From positions 54,959,564-55,023,563 of the forward strand of contig OY720348.1 in NCBI GenBank assembly GCA_963082975.1: a stretch of DNA of 64,000 bases. Direction: 5' to 3'. The notes beneath the pieces are model-generated. The model searched no databases and was not told the origin of the DNA. It worked only from the letters and a program-made list of their open reading frames with translations. The stretch is from Labia minor. Lineage: Eukaryota > Arthropoda > Insecta > Dermaptera > Spongiphoridae. The translations under genes and the position numbers were made by a program. Every line of letters begins with the position of its first letter. Within the stretch, counting starts at the first letter, position 1. This document shows, piece after piece, positions 21,616 through 34,723 of the stretch.

Positions 21616-22943
21616 TATCTATCTATCTATGTCGCTCAAAGATACTCGAAAGTTCTTGGCCACATTTCTCCAAATGTCCCTATCCTGAGCCCTTGTCCCA
21701 TCTCTCTTACGCCCCTTCCTACGCGTCCTTGGTTTTCCAAGCGGACGTTTTCCAATCGGTCTCTCCCCACCAATATCTTTTTCCTCTCCCATTCTAGCCA
21801 CGTGCCCTGCCTATCGCAACTTTTTCCCTTTTATAACCCTAACTATTTCTGAAGGTGCAATGGTCATGCAATTTCTTGTTATGCAGTCTCCCCCATTCCC
21901 CGGTGACCTCATCTTTCTTTGGCCAATAAATGCAGGCAAGAATTCTATTCTCAAATACTCTGATAATGCAACAGGCAAAATAATTTTTTTATATATTCCC
22001 TTTGATAATAATTTTGATGAGATAAGCCTCTTTATTGCAAGATAACAGGCGTTTCCCGATTGCAACCCCGAATTAAATTCTTCTCAAATATTATTATCCT
22101 TCGTGATTACATTCAATTTTTCTACATATTCAAATTCTACAGTTTGTATATTAAGATTTTGTATGTTAATACCTGTCCTCTTTGTTACGAAATATTTTTT
22201 CTTATCACTATTAATTTCAAACCTCCATTAATTTTTCCTCGCTATCTGTAATTGCAATTGCCGAATCTCCTATTATATTTAAGTCGTCCTTGTAACCTAA
22301 TAGTTTACAATTGATTTCCGCATCTTATTTTTTCTTTAGTACCTTTAAGACAAATATTAAGATCAAAATATGAAAAAGTTTATGCTGATCTATATTGAGT
22401 CATGTATATGTTTTACTAAATTCTACAAATAATAGTGAACAGAAATATTAAATTCGCGATTTTTTTCCTAATATCTGTCATAATGAAAATATCTTAATTA
22501 ATGTTGTTCGATTTGGCCTGAACCCGCAATGATATCTTCTAATATTTCCTCCGCCTATGGTTCTTAAGTATTGTATATGTTATAATAGTGAAATAGAGTA
22601 TAATATTTCTTGATCATTACATTTTGGTATTTTATTTTCATTGCTAGATTATTATTGAATATTTTTAATTATAATGAAATTTGAGAAAATGCAAAAATAG
22701 AGACTTGAGACAATTTATAAAAATTAACGGTATAAAACTATAGATAAATTGCCAATATATACATTTATTAAGTTCATTTATTAATTTTTTTAGATCATAG
22801 TTATTTTCCTCCTTTAAATGAAACTTATCTAATTCTGTGGTGCTAGGGGATTTGAAAATTATTAGTCGCAATATGAAGATTTCGCTTACAGTTTCTGTCA
22901 TGTCCGACCTCCGTCCAACAGTTATTTCCCTCAAGTTTCTTGC
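21616..22943 (-). mobile_element. Decayed non-LTR retrotransposon (copy 2)
   Basis: Offset by exactly 10083 bp from copy 1 and carrying the same frameshifts, so it was duplicated with the unit rather than inserted again. One visible change is ATGGTCATGC for GAGGTCATGC in the RT remnant. Confidence 0.6.
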
Positions 22944-23693
22944 TTCTCTAAATCATGTGATCTATATATTTAATTTTTTTGATTCATTGTAATAAAATTT
23001 AAACAAATAAAAATTTTCTCTTTGTTAATTTATATAAATTTCAATTTAAACTGATTGTGAGTGATACGCTTTGCCAATACTCTGAATAATTTGTTTATAG
23101 AAATATTGAATGTTCTTAGCGAGATTTTTTAACCTTTCACTTTCCAATAGAAAAGAAGAAATATTCAAATTTATAGAAAGAATAAATAAAAATTAAGTTA
23201 AATATGATCTAAATATTTTATTAAATTAATTAAAATGGGAACTTTTAGAATAAATTATCTAATTGAATTGATATTTGAATATTAGAATTTAAAATAAAAA
23301 GTGAAATATTATAATAATTCTTTGATTGGGAATCGCTAGATAATTCATTGTTTAAAATGCTTCCGATAGGGACAGTGAGCCGATAGATGCTCTTGAATGA
23401 ACAACACGGAGAATTATATAAACTTTAAAAAATTAATTCCTGCGGTTATTGATTAGATTATAATAAAATGTATAGCCTATGTTACTCTAGAGGTATATAA
23501 GAATATTGTGATGTAATTTCATAGAAATCGGTTCAGCTAAATTCAGAGTCTATATAATAGTAATTTTCCGGACAGACCGAAAGACAGACAGACAGACATG
23601 AAAAATTCTAAAGTCACTTTTGGATTCTAAAGGTCATGAAACGCGAAGATATGCAAAAATTTTTAAATTCTGAGCAATGTGCAGACAAAAACC

Positions 23694-23732
<39 letters not shown>

Positions 23733-24823
23733 ATTATAAGATAATGTCTATGTGGTTGAATTTATCAAATATCATATGGATTGAAATTAAAATAAGAAAA
23801 AATCTCGAGGTATCAAGTTAGTTCATAGTATGCATTGGCTGTCTACGTACAAGGGGCTTCTATCCAAAACTCTTTTCAAGTTTTCTATTCTTTACAAACT
23901 TAATTAAAAAGAATGACAAATTCCTATCTAGCATTGAATAGTAGAATATAATTTAATAATTAGATAGAATCAATAAAAAAAGAAATAAGAAATTGGTTGG
24001 AAAAATCTAATACAAGTAATAATTGAAAAAATATGGAGTGTCTCCACTCGATTATCTCGCAAATTAGAATCCTAAAATATGATATTTAATATTAATTATC
24101 TTCTTCATCTAAATTTACAATTTACATAATTTGTAGCATATCTCAAATTTCAAATAAACGTAATTCTCTTTATATTTAATCAAATTTAAAGCATATTCTT
24201 TCTATAAGATATTGGAAATAAAAAATTCATTGCGTTCTTTTTAAAAGTTTGATGTGTATCTTTAGAAGAATTTCAGGAGATTTTTTTTAATAAAATATAT
24301 TCGAATAAGCGTGTTTAAAATAAAATAAGGGCAGTAAAAGGGTTATTATTTGAAAAATAATTATTTGCTCTACAGTTTTCCAAAACTATCATCATTAAGG
24401 AATATTCATATTAATTTTATAAATTTTATATACTTTTGAAAAAATATTATACTGATTTAATACATATCCCGCCATCTATTGCGATTAGTGTTGACTACAT
24501 TTAAAAGTTTTATATTAAAATATTATTTTCAATATTATTCATTAAGTATATACATATATATAGCAATAATTAAAATTAAATAAATTTAAATTAAACTGAT
24601 TTAATAATAAAAATAATTGTCATTCTATTAAAGGAGAAATACAAAGGAATATATCAAAAGAATTGAAAAAAATCTCTCAACCAAGAACTGAAATCTAATT
24701 TCTAAATTATGATGAAATTCAAATATCATGTTATATTCTAAGGGTATATGTTATCATTATCATCTATAATATACTATAAAATAAAAAATTAAAATATATA
24801 ATAAATACATATACAATACTTAC

Positions 24824-25012
24824 AATGGATTGATTAATGGTAGGTAATGGAGTCGACAAACACTTCAACCGGATCATCGTCTTGAATCCCTGGAAAACAA
24901 AGACTAATATGAAATAATGTTTTCCTGGAATAATTGATATTGGAAATCTACTCACCTTTTTAATGGATCCGTAAAAGTGAAAGATTGCCATCAACATCGA
25001 TCGATGATACAT
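24824..25012 (-). other. Exon-like pair with a 66-nt in-frame intron (copy 2)
   Basis: Same splice sites and open frame as the 14628-14816 copy; no difference noted. Confidence 0.35.
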
Positions 25013-25368
25013 GAAAAACAAGAATAAAACACATATTTATTAAGTATGAAAATAGATTAGAATAATATTAAAATATTTCTTAAAAAAATACTTAAGTTCT
25101 CCTACTGTCCAAAAATTCTTTAAATTTTTCATATATTATCCTATTCCTATGATAGATATCCTCCAATTTCTATTAAATAATATACATTATAAATATTCAT
25201 TGAATTGAATTTCAAACATTAATGATGATATATTATAGAAATTTCTATAAAAGGATAAAATAAAATATTTCACTATTATCTTATCTTCTTCAACTATTAT
25301 TTTTTAAGTTTAAAAACGGTTTTAAATAATTTTTAATATATCAATATATGTTTTATCTATCACCATCA

Positions 25369-28300
25369 TTATAATTATATTCAATACTGTTGATATAATT
25401 GTATTTAATTTTTCACAATTTGTCTCATTTGATATCAACTTAATATCAAAAATCTTTAACTTTATATTATATCTAAATTTTAATCCTAAGTATTGTTATT
25501 TGTTCCTTTATTAAATTTTATATTCAGTTGCATAAAACATTCTGTTTTATTTAATCAATCCTATTTTTATTTCATTGTTTCTTTCCAGAAATTTGGATAG
25601 GAATAGTTTCGATTTAAAGGTACCTAAAGCATCTTTGTTGAGTTAACAAGATCCGATTTTCGCTTTTCCATTAGGCACACCCCTTTTTATATTTCATTAA
25701 TTAATTTCAATACAGTTTTGTCGTGTTCTGAACAAAATACGACTGGCGACTTACTCTTTTATATACCTATCTTTATTTTCCTTCCATATCACGGTCATTC
25801 CAATCTAAGATAACTTTCCATTGGCTAGTTATCTTCAAACCCCCCCCCCCCCAACAGCTTCCAGTTCCGAATTATTTCCCTTTCGGGTCGTAATAAGGGC
25901 TTTAAGCCGTGTTATAGTGACGACACGCTGACAGGACAGGTGCGATTTTATCGATACCCTGTCTCCTTATAATCGAAATTTTCTTGTTTTTTTTCTCGAG
26001 AGAAACACATTAATTATAAATTTTGAAATTTATTAAATTCTATCTTTTCTTAACACTATGGCTAAGGCAAGTTTCAAACAGGCAACTAGTCTATGGGCAT
26101 TCATTTCAACGGATGTCCAATTCGTTAAAGATTTTAAAAAAAAGTTGATATCAGACAATTGTAATCATGTAAATGAATTTATAAATAATTGTTCTGAAAC
26201 AGTTCAGAAGTTGGATAAATTTATTAATTTTATTTTAGATAATAATTTACATTCAAATGCATGTGAAACCGAGTTTAAAGAGGCTTGTGAAGCACGTTTG
26301 CTTTTGAAACATATGCTAGTCGATGCAAAGGCTTTACCAGAAGTGAAACCCATTCCAGCCGAACACAAAATGGCGGCTGCTGTCCCCACCCTCCCTAAAC
26401 TTAACATTGAGCGTTTCGGAGGAGATATCCTCAGTTACACAGCTTTCAAGCAGCAATTTGACTGCTCTATCACTAACAACGTTCAACTGGGCGGGATCGA
26501 CAAGCTCAAATACTTAAGAAGCTATCTTCATTCAGAAGCTTATTGTTTAATAAGCCATCTCAGCTTATCAGATGGCAATTTTGAGGTTGCACTGGCAATC
26601 CTCGATCAACATTACAATCAGCGGCGCACACTTGTTTACGCGCATATTTCCGCTTTATACAACTTTCCTAAAGTTTCAGCCCCGAATAAACACGAGTATT
26701 CAAAACTATGCTCAACCGTTTTGCAATTAATTTCGGAGCTGGGTGCACTGAAGATAGAAACCACTACTTGGAGCCCGATGCTGGGCCTATGGATTCTTGA
26801 CAAGCTGCCACCTGCTGTTAAGGACCAGTTTCTAATGCAACTTCCGGATGATAATGTTATACCTGAAGTTGAATCCATTCTTCAATATATTCAGAAGATG
26901 GCCAAGTTCACAGCTGACAAGGAGCGAGAAGGCAGTCATATTAAAAATAAGCTAAGTTATCCTCTTTCTAAAAAACCAAGTTACAAAAAACAAAGCAATT
27001 ATAAAAAATTTTACTTGAAATCTAATTATACAAATTCTAAAAATGTTGGTTCTAGTAAAATTAACTGAAAATTTCTATGTTTTCTTTGTAAGAAAGACCA
27101 CTTAATTTTTAAATGTCCTGAGTTTATTAATTGGACAGTTCAAAAGAGGTGTGACTTTTGTCAAGCCAATAACTTATGTAAAGTATGCTTGTCTAGACAT
27201 AATGGAAAATGCAAATCATTAAACTCTTGTCAAATATGTCAAAACAGACACTCATCCTTTTTGCACTTTTCTAGGTCTAATAACAACACCGTCAGGGAGC
27301 AGAGAGAGAGAGACAATGATTCATCGTCAAACGCCAAGGAGTCACCCGTCGGCGGGGAGCTGGAACCGCGGACGCAAAATTCGTCATCGCGTGATGTTTA
27401 TCACCTTAAGGATGACAGCGAAATTTTACTTTCAAAAGTTTCCATGAGGGTATTCACTCCAGGTGGTATTGCCATTATTCTTCCATGTTTCATAGACTCT
27501 GGTTCACAAATAAGCGCTATAAGCCATGATGTTGCGTCCTCTCTTAATCTGCCTTTAATCCCCCATAAAATGTCCATTGGCGGAATAGACAATTCATTTT
27601 CTATTCAGTCAAAATATAAAGTAAATTTGAACTGTCAATCGACAGTCAATGATTTTGAATTTTCCCATTTATTCCAGGTTATTGATTCAATTCAAACAGT
27701 TATACCCTCAAATTATTTAAATTCTAATCAATTTGATTTCGTTAAGAATTTCCCCTGGGCTGATCCCAATTACTGTATCCCCACAAAAGTTAAAATTATC
27801 ATTGGGTCTGATTTAATACCATTAATATTGAAATCTCATAACATTCTAAGTCCCAATAAATCCATTGTAGCAATAGACACCAAATTAGGTTGGACCTTTT
27901 GTGGTCGAGCATCACACGAGTCCAGCATTAATCATATTGTAACTCAATCTTCTGAACAAATAGAAGATAACACTTTGGACAAGAATCATGACCTTATTTT
28001 GAAATTATTTGAAATGGACCAAATGGGTCTATCTACAAAGATAGACTCGAACAACGAGGTGGAGAAACATTTTGTTAAAAATGTAAAATTATTAAATTCT
28101 GGCCATCTCGAAGTAGATCTACCTTTTGTTAATAGTTCTAAACCGTTGGGACAATCCTTTAACAAGGCTTTGCAAGTTTTTAACAGTTTAGAAAGGAAAA
28201 TGTCTAAAGACAAGTCCTTATTTATCGAATATCATGATTACATGAAGAATATGCTTAATCAAGGCTTCATGGAAAGGGTAGGCCCCCTCTCGTGTCATAA

Positions 28301-31246
28301 CCATGCCCAAAAGAATAGCTTTTACCTGCCTCATCACGTGATTTATAAAAAATCAAATCACTCCATGAGAGTCGTGATGAATGGCAGTTGCCCATCTTCT
28401 AATCATTTATCATTAAATTCTATTTTATCCATTGGCCCACCCCTCCAAAATGACTTGAGATTGATTTTACTCAAGTCGCGATTAAATTCTATTTTATTAT
28501 CTACTGACATAGTTAGCATGTATCTTATGATTTCAATTAACCCCACACATAGGTATTTCCTAAGAATTATTTGGAAATTACCTGAAGACGATCATGCACA
28601 GATTTTTCGCATGTGTCGTCTCCCCTTCGGATTAGCTTGTAGTGCATTTTTAGCGGTTCGCTGTTTATTTTATCTTGCTGACAAGCATAAGTCGACTCAC
28701 CCGTTGGCTTATCGAGTTATTAAGCAAAATTCTTACTTGGATGATTTTATCATCACTGCATCCTCATCGGATGAATTGATTAAAATTGTCAATCAATTAG
28801 TGGATCTTTTGAAAACTTATAATTTTTTACTTAACAAATGGTCCACTAATGACCAAAATATTTTAGACTATTTATTGAATCATTTTAATCAAAATGACAA
28901 TATTAAATATAATCCCATTCACTCTTCCACTAAATTATTGGGAGTGATGTGGAGCCCAAGTAATGACAGATTTCTTTTTGATATTCCTGACGTGTCTGTC
29001 AACGTTTTAACTAAACGCTCTTTGCTTTCGCTTACAGCGTCTCATTGGGACCCAATTGGAATTGTTTCCCCTGTTACAATATCCCTTCGGATATTATTAC
29101 AAGTGGCTTGGAAGTCACCTTTAAAATTGGGCTGGGATGACCCCTTGCCAGATAACATACAATCCTTTTGGTTGAAATTTAAATCAGAATACCCTTTACT
29201 TTCAAATTATAACATCCCACGTCTATTAATTCACCCTTTAGGCAAAACATTTAAAATTTTCGCTTTTAGCGATGCAAGTGAGTCAGCATACGGATTTTGC
29301 TCGTATCCTGTATCCTTTGACCAAAACAATCTCATATTATCATCTGTTTTCTTGTTATCTCGCTTTAGGGTATCCCCTATAAAAAAAATGTCAATTGCAA
29401 GATTAGAATTAGCTGCGTATTCTTTAATGTGTCAGTCGATCAACTTTATTTACCCATCTTTCGAAGTTCCTATTGACAGAATCCACTTGTTTAGTGATTC
29501 TAAAGTTGTTTTAAGTTGGGTCCTTTCCGATCCCAACCGATTTAAAACTTACATTTCCAATCGAATAACTCATATACAAAATTTAGACTTTTCTCCCACT
29601 CATTCTTATATATCTACTGAATTGAATCCTGCTGATTTAGCCACTAGGTCAATCAGCATTTCTAAATTTATATCTAATCCTTTATGGCAAACAGGTCCAT
29701 TGGATATTAATTCAAATGTATTACCTTTTGATAAAAGCTTATGTGCTAATGCACTTGATCATTCTTTATTAGAAGAAAAGGCTGATGCCTCCTTATTTAT
29801 TTTATCCCTAAAAAATAAGTTTAACTATATTGAAAATTTTATACAAAATTATTCCTCCTTTTATAAATTAGTTATTCATATTGCCACTTGGCACAAGTAT
29901 TTTGAATATCTTAAGTTTAAACTAGCGGCCTCTAAAAGCAATTCTCAAATTAAGAATTGTTTCAATGGTTTAACTTCAGAGGATTTAAATCGAGCTAAAT
30001 TGTTTTTAATAAAAAATGCTCAGAATTTCTATTATTCCCAGGACATCAAAAATTTGTCACAAAACAAAGATGTCGAAAACTCATCTCTTAAATTGCTTTC
30101 ACCTTTTTTAGACAGTGAAAATTATTTGCGCTTAGGTGGGCGTATAAATAAATCCAAATTTTCTTACAATTTTAAACACCCATATTTACTCCCCTCTGAG
30201 AGTTTCTTAATCCCTCTTTTAATTCGTTATTATCACTTGCGTACCATGCATATGGGACCTAGCGCCCTTCAGGCATTTCTTAATAGCCATTTGTGGATTC
30301 CTCGACTTCGAAAACTCATTCGAAAAGTCTGTTTCGATTGCATTACTTGCAAGGCTCAGAAATCACAAAATGTTAAAACCCCTATAGGTGATTTACCTAT
30401 TGACAGGTTAAACATAGCACCCAATTTTTCAACTGTCATGATCGATTATGCCGGTCCTTTTGAAGCCTCTTTAGTTAGAAAAAAGGGTCAAATTTATGTA
30501 AAAACTTATGCTTTACTATTCAAATGTCTTGTTACAAAAGGGGTGCATATTGAATTGTGTTATGATCTTACCACCTCTTCCTTTATGAACGCTTTTAAAC
30601 GTTTTGTAGCACGACGAGGTTGCCCTCGCAAAATTTATTCCGATAACGCCACTACCTTTGTTTCGGCCAGTAAAATTTTAAAGTCTGATTATAAATATTT
30701 AATAACACAATTTCAGAACCCGCTGTTTAAAAATTATCTTTTAGAACATAATATTGATTGGCATTTTTCACCTCCCCTGTCCCCTCATATGAACGGATTA
30801 ATAGAGAACGCAGTCAAGGCACTTAAATTTCATCTCAAAAGAGTTACGTCAAATCTAAAATTTTCCGTCTCCGAGCTGTCTACCCTCTTGGATGTAGCCG
30901 AGTCATTCATTAACATGCGTCCTCTGTTTCATATCCTTGCAGACGACGGTGAGGTTGATATCTTAACCCCTTCACATTTTTTGCTTTCCAAACCTGTTTC
31001 TCTTTCTCTGGCCTCAGATGGTTTTGTGGAGAATATAAATTTAAGTACTAGATATAAAATGGTTCAGAATGTAACTTCGCAATTGTGGCGCACCTGGTCT
31101 AAATCATATGTTGCCCAATTGCAACTTAAAGCCAAAGTAAAAAATTGTACAAATTTAAATGTAAACGACATTGTTTTGATCAAAGACCTGTCTTTGATAC
31201 CTAACAACTGGGTAAAAGGTCGAGTGGTGAAATTATATTACAAATT
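25369..31246 (+). mobile_element. BEL/Pao retrotransposon copy 2 (BEL2)
   Basis: Same 5' breakpoint (CACCATCA junction) and same 3' truncation as BEL1. Its pol frame is open from the Gag stop to the flank, making it the least damaged single copy. The Gag/Pol TGA (27066-27068) is retained. It has no visible 3' LTR. Confidence 0.9.
26058..27068 (+). CDS. gag: BEL2 Gag
   Basis: Encodes the same 336-residue protein as BEL1 Gag by eye, with DUF1759 and the same terminal TGA. The 5' leader has the same C13 run and the TGGCGAC motif. The in-frame zinc-knuckle region follows the stop. Confidence 0.85.
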   Translation: MAKASFKQATSLWAFISTDVQFVKDFKKKLISDNCNHVNEFINNCSETVQKLDKFINFILDNNLHSNACETEFKEACEARLLLKHMLVDAKALPEVKPIPAEHKMAAAVPTLPKLNIERFGGDILSYTAFKQQFDCSITNNVQLGGIDKLKYLRSYLHSEAYCLISHLSLSDGNFEVALAILDQHYNQRRTLVYAHISALYNFPKVSAPNKHEYSKLCSTVLQLISELGALKIETTTWSPMLGLWILDKLPPAVKDQFLMQLPDDNVIPEVESILQYIQKMAKFTADKEREGSHIKNKLSYPLSKKPSYKKQSNYKKFYLKSNYTNSKNVGSSKIN

Positions 31247-31289
31247 TTTTTTAGATGGCTTGAACTATTCCAAGACAAAGAGAGTGTAA
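27069..31289 (+). CDS. pol: BEL2 Pol (protease, RT, RNase H, integrase)
   Basis: Continuous frame after the Gag stop; no ATG is near the start, so expression would need readthrough or internal initiation. All catalytic motifs are present: DSG protease, YLDD, the RNase H carboxylates, HHCC and the integrase D/D/E. The final ~16 residues are flank-derived because DUF5641 is cut after GRVVKLY. It shares Asn (DINSNV) and Leu (PRLRKL) variants with BEL3, whereas BEL1 and BEL4 have Tyr and Arg at those sites. Confidence 0.9.
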   Translation, partial: KFLCFLCKKDHLIFKCPEFINWTVQKRCDFCQANNLCKVCLSRHNGKCKSLNSCQICQNRHSSFLHFSRSNNNTVREQRERDNDSSSNAKESPVGGELEPRTQNSSSRDVYHLKDDSEILLSKVSMRVFTPGGIAIILPCFIDSGSQISAISHDVASSLNLPLIPHKMSIGGIDNSFSIQSKYKVNLNCQSTVNDFEFSHLFQVIDSIQTVIPSNYLNSNQFDFVKNFPWADPNYCIPTKVKIIIGSDLIPLILKSHNILSPNKSIVAIDTKLGWTFCGRASHESSINHIVTQSSEQIEDNTLDKNHDLILKLFEMDQMGLSTKIDSNNEVEKHFVKNVKLLNSGHLEVDLPFVNSSKPLGQSFNKALQVFNSLERKMSKDKSLFIEYHDYMKNMLNQGFMERVGPLSCHNHAQKNSFYLPHHVIYKKSNHSMRVVMNGSCPSSNHLSLNSILSIGPPLQNDLRLILLKSRLNSILLSTDIVSMYLMISINPTHRYFLRIIWKLPEDDHAQIFRMCRLPFGLACSAFLAVRCLFYLADKHKSTHPLAYRVIKQNSYLDDFIITASSSDELIKIVNQLVDLLKTYNFLLNKWSTNDQNILDYLLNHFNQNDNIKYNPIHSSTKLLGVMWSPSNDRFLFDIPDVSVNVLTKRSLLSLTASHWDPIGIVSPVTISLRILLQVAWKSPLKLGWDDPLPDNIQSFWLKFKSEYPLLSNYNIPRLLIHPLGKTFKIFAFSDASESAYGFCSYPVSFDQNNLILSSVFLLSRFRVSPIKKMSIARLELAAYSLMCQSINFIYPSFEVPIDRIHLFSDSKVVLSWVLSDPNRFKTYISNRITHIQNLDFSPTHSYISTELNPADLATRSISISKFISNPLWQTGPLDINSNVLPFDKSLCANALDHSLLEEKADASLFILSLKNKFNYIENFIQNYSSFYKLVIHIATWHKYFEYLKFKLAASKSNSQIKNCFNGLTSEDLNRAKLFLIKNAQNFYYSQDIKNLSQNKDVENSSLKLLSPFLDSENYLRLGGRINKSKFSYNFKHPYLLPSESFLIPLLIRYYHLRTMHMGPSALQAFLNSHLWIPRLRKLIRKVCFDCITCKAQKSQNVKTPIGDLPIDRLNIAPNFSTVMIDYAGPFEASLVRKKGQIYVKTYALLFKCLVTKGVHIELCYDLTTSSFMNAFKRFVARRGCPRKIYSDNATTFVSASKILKSDYKYLITQFQNPLFKNYLLEHNIDWHFSPPLSPHMNGLIENAVKALKFHLKRVTSNLKFSVSELSTLLDVAESFINMRPLFHILADDGEVDILTPSHFLLSKPVSLSLASDGFVENINLSTRYKMVQNVTSQLWRTWSKSYVAQLQLKAKVKNCTNLNVNDIVLIKDLSLIPNNWVKGRVVKLYYKFFLDGLNYSKTKRV

Positions 31290-31378
31290 ATTTTGGTGAT
31301 AATTAATCCAATAGGTTAAATTACGAATCAGAAAATAAACTTATCATATTATCTATTCGTCAATTCAATAGGATCATG

Positions 31379-31428
<50 letters not shown>

Positions 31429-31463
31429 TCATTTCTTTTCATATTAAATAAGTGAAATTTTAT

Positions 31464-31562
31464 AAATACTATGTATATACTAGCTGCTTAGAGCGCCTTC
31501 GGCGCTCTTCACACCTAGACGGGGGCTCCGCCCCCTGTACCCCCGAGTGTTACATAGTATTT
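31464..31562 (-). mobile_element. 99-bp three-stem element, copy 4
   Basis: Follows a long (AT)n tract (about 31382-31424). Layout is the same as the other copies. Confidence 0.55.
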
Positions 31563-31709
31563 GGTTGAAAGTAGTAAAAGGTTTTCATCCATTTTGTTTC
31601 AATCAGTATATTACATAAAACATTCATTTCTTTTTGTGGTCTTATTTAAAATATATTTTAATTTAATCAGTAAATTAATTCTATATATATATTATTATTG
31701 TATATTTTA

Positions 31710-33037
31710 TATCTATCTATCTATGTCGCTCAAAGATACTCGAAAGTTCTTGGCCACATTTCTCCAAATGTCCCTATCCTGAGCCCTTGTCCCATCTCTC
31801 TTACGCCCCTTCCTACGCGTCCTTGGTTTTCCAAGCGGACGTTTTCCAATCGGTCTCTCCCCACCAATATCTTTTTCCTCTCCCATTCTAGCCACGTGCC
31901 CTGCCTATCGCAACTTTTTCCCTTTTATAACCCTAACTATTTCTGAAGGTGCAGAGGTCATGCAATTTCTTGTTATGCAGTCTCCCCCATTCCCCGGTGA
32001 CCTCATCTTTCTTTGGCCAATAAATGCAGGCAAGAATTCTATTCTCAAATACTCTGATAATGCAACAGGCAAAATAATTTTTTTATATATTCCCTTTGAT
32101 AATAATTTTGATGAGATAAGCCTCTTTATTGCAAGATAACAGGCGTTTCCCGATTGCAACCCCGAATTAAATTCTTCTCAAATATTATTATCCTTCGTGA
32201 TTACATTCAATTTTTCTACATATTCAAATTCTACATTTTGTATATTAAGATTTTGTATGTTAATACCTGACCTCTTTGTTATTAAATATTTTTTCTTATC
32301 ACTATTAATTTCAAACCTCCATTAATTTTTCCTCGCTATCTGTAATTGCAATTGCCGAATCTCCTATTATATTTAAGTCGTCCTTGTAACCTAATAGTTT
32401 ACAATTGATTTCCGCATCTTATTTTTTCTTTAGTACCTTTAAGACAAATATTAAGATCAAAATATGAAAAAGTTTATGCTGATCTATATTGAGTCATGTA
32501 TATGTTTTACTAAATTCTACAAATAATAGTGAACAGAAATATTAAATTCGCGATTTTTTTCCTAATATCTGTCATAATGAAAATATCTTAATTAATGTTG
32601 TTCGATTTGGCCTGAACCCGCAATGATATCTTCTAATATTTCCTCCGCCTATGGTTCTTAAGTATTGTATATGTTATAATAGTGAAATAGAGTATAATAT
32701 TTCTTGATCATTACATTTTGGTATTTTATTTTCATTGCTAGATTATTATTGAATATTTTTAATTATAATGAAATTTGAGAAAATGCAAAAATAGAGACTT
32801 GAGACAATTTATAAAAATTAACGGTATAAAACTATAGATAAATTGCCAATATATACATTTATTAAGTTCATTTATTAATTTTTTTAGATCATAGTTATTT
32901 TCCTCCTTTAAATGAAACTTATCTAATTCTGTGGTGCTAGGGGATTTGAAAATTATTAGTCGCAATATGAAGATTTCGCTTACAGTTTCTGTCATGTCCG
33001 ACCTCCGTCCAACAGTTATTTCCCTCAAGTTTCTTGC
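31710..33037 (-). mobile_element. Decayed non-LTR retrotransposon (copy 3)
   Basis: Same remnant as at 11533-12860, with the RT C-terminal and endonuclease-end pieces retained and the same breaks. Confidence 0.6.
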
Positions 33038-34723
33038 TTCTCTAAATCATGTGATCTATATATTTAATTTTTTTGATTCATTGTAATAAAATTTAAACAA
33101 ATAAAAATTTTCTCTTTGTTAATTTATATAAATTTCAATTTAAACTGATTGTGAGAAAAGAAGAAATATTCAAATTTATAGAAAGAATAAATAAAAATTA
33201 AGTTAAATATGATCTAAATATTTTATTAAATTAATTAAAATGGGAACTTTTAGAATAAATTATCTAATTGAATTGATATTTGAATATTAGAATTTAAAAT
33301 AAAAAGTGAAATATTATAATAATTCTTTGATTGGGAATCGCTAGATAATTCATTGTTTAAAATGCTTCCGATAGGGACAGTGAGCCGATAGATGCTCTTG
33401 AATGAACAACACGGAGAATTATATAAACTTTAAAAAATTAATTCCTGCGGTTATTGATTAGATTATAATAAAATGTATAGCCTATGTTACTCTAGAGGTA
33501 TATAAGAATATTGTGATGTAATTTCATAGAAATCGGTTCAGCTAAATTCAGAGTCTATAAAATAGTAATTTTCCGGACAGACCGAAAGACAGACAGACAG
33601 ACATGAAAAATTCTAAAGTCACTTTTGGATTCTAGAGGTCATGAAACGCGAAGATATGCAAAAATTTTTAAATTCTGAGCAATGTGCAGACAAAAACCTT
33701 TTTATATATATATCTATATATATATTATTATTATAAGATAATGTCTATGTTGTTGAATTTATCAAATATCATATGGATTGAAATTAAAATAAGAAAAAAT
33801 CTCGAGGAATCAAGTTAGTTCATAGTATGCATTGGCTGTCTACGTACAAGGGGCTTCTATCCAAAACTCTTTTCAAGTTTTCTATTCTTTACAAACTTAA
33901 TTAAAAAGAATGACAAATTCCTATCTAGCATTGAATAGTAGAATATAATTTAATAATTAGATAGAATCAATAAAAAAAGAAATAAGAAATTGGTTGGAAA
34001 AATCTAATACAAGTAATAATTGAAAAAATATGGAGTGTCTCCACTCGATTATCTCGCTAATTAGAATCCTAAAATATGATATTTAATATTAAATATCTTC
34101 TTCATCTAAATTTACAATTTACATTATTTGTAGCATATCTCAAATTTCAAATAAACGTAATTCTCTTTATATTTAATCAAATTTAAAGCATATTCTTTCT
34201 ATAAGATATTGGAAATAAAAAATTCATTGCGTTCTTTTTAAAAGTTTGATGTGTATCTTTAGAAGAATTTCAGGAGTTTTCCAAAACTATCATCATTAAG
34301 GAATATTCATATTAATTTTATAAATTTTATATACTTTTGAAAAAATATTATACTGATTTAATACATATCCCGCCATCTATTGCGATTAGTGTTGACTACA
34401 TTTAAAAGTTTTATATTAAAATATTATTTTCAATATTATTCTTTAAGTATATACATATATATAGCAATAATTAAAATTAAATAAATTTAAATTAAACTGA
34501 TTTAATAGTAAAATAATTATCCTTCTATTAAAGGAGAAATACAAAGGAATAAATCAAAAGAATTGAAAAAAATCTCTCAACCAAGAACTGAAATCTAATT
34601 TCTAAATTATGATGAAATTCAAATATCTTGTTATATACTAAGGGTATATTTTATCATTATCATCTATAATATACTATAAAATTAAAAATTAAAATATATA
34701 ATAAATACATATACAATACTTAC

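Larger units (their letters stand above)
21471..31562. repeat. Tandem unit 2: spacer plus BEL2
   Basis: About 10.09 kb and in the same order as unit 1. It retains 41 bp (about 23065-23106) and about 91 bp (about 24279-24370) that unit 1 lacks. After BEL2 it has lost about 170 bp, including the G-rich tract (junction near 31303). Confidence 0.85.
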
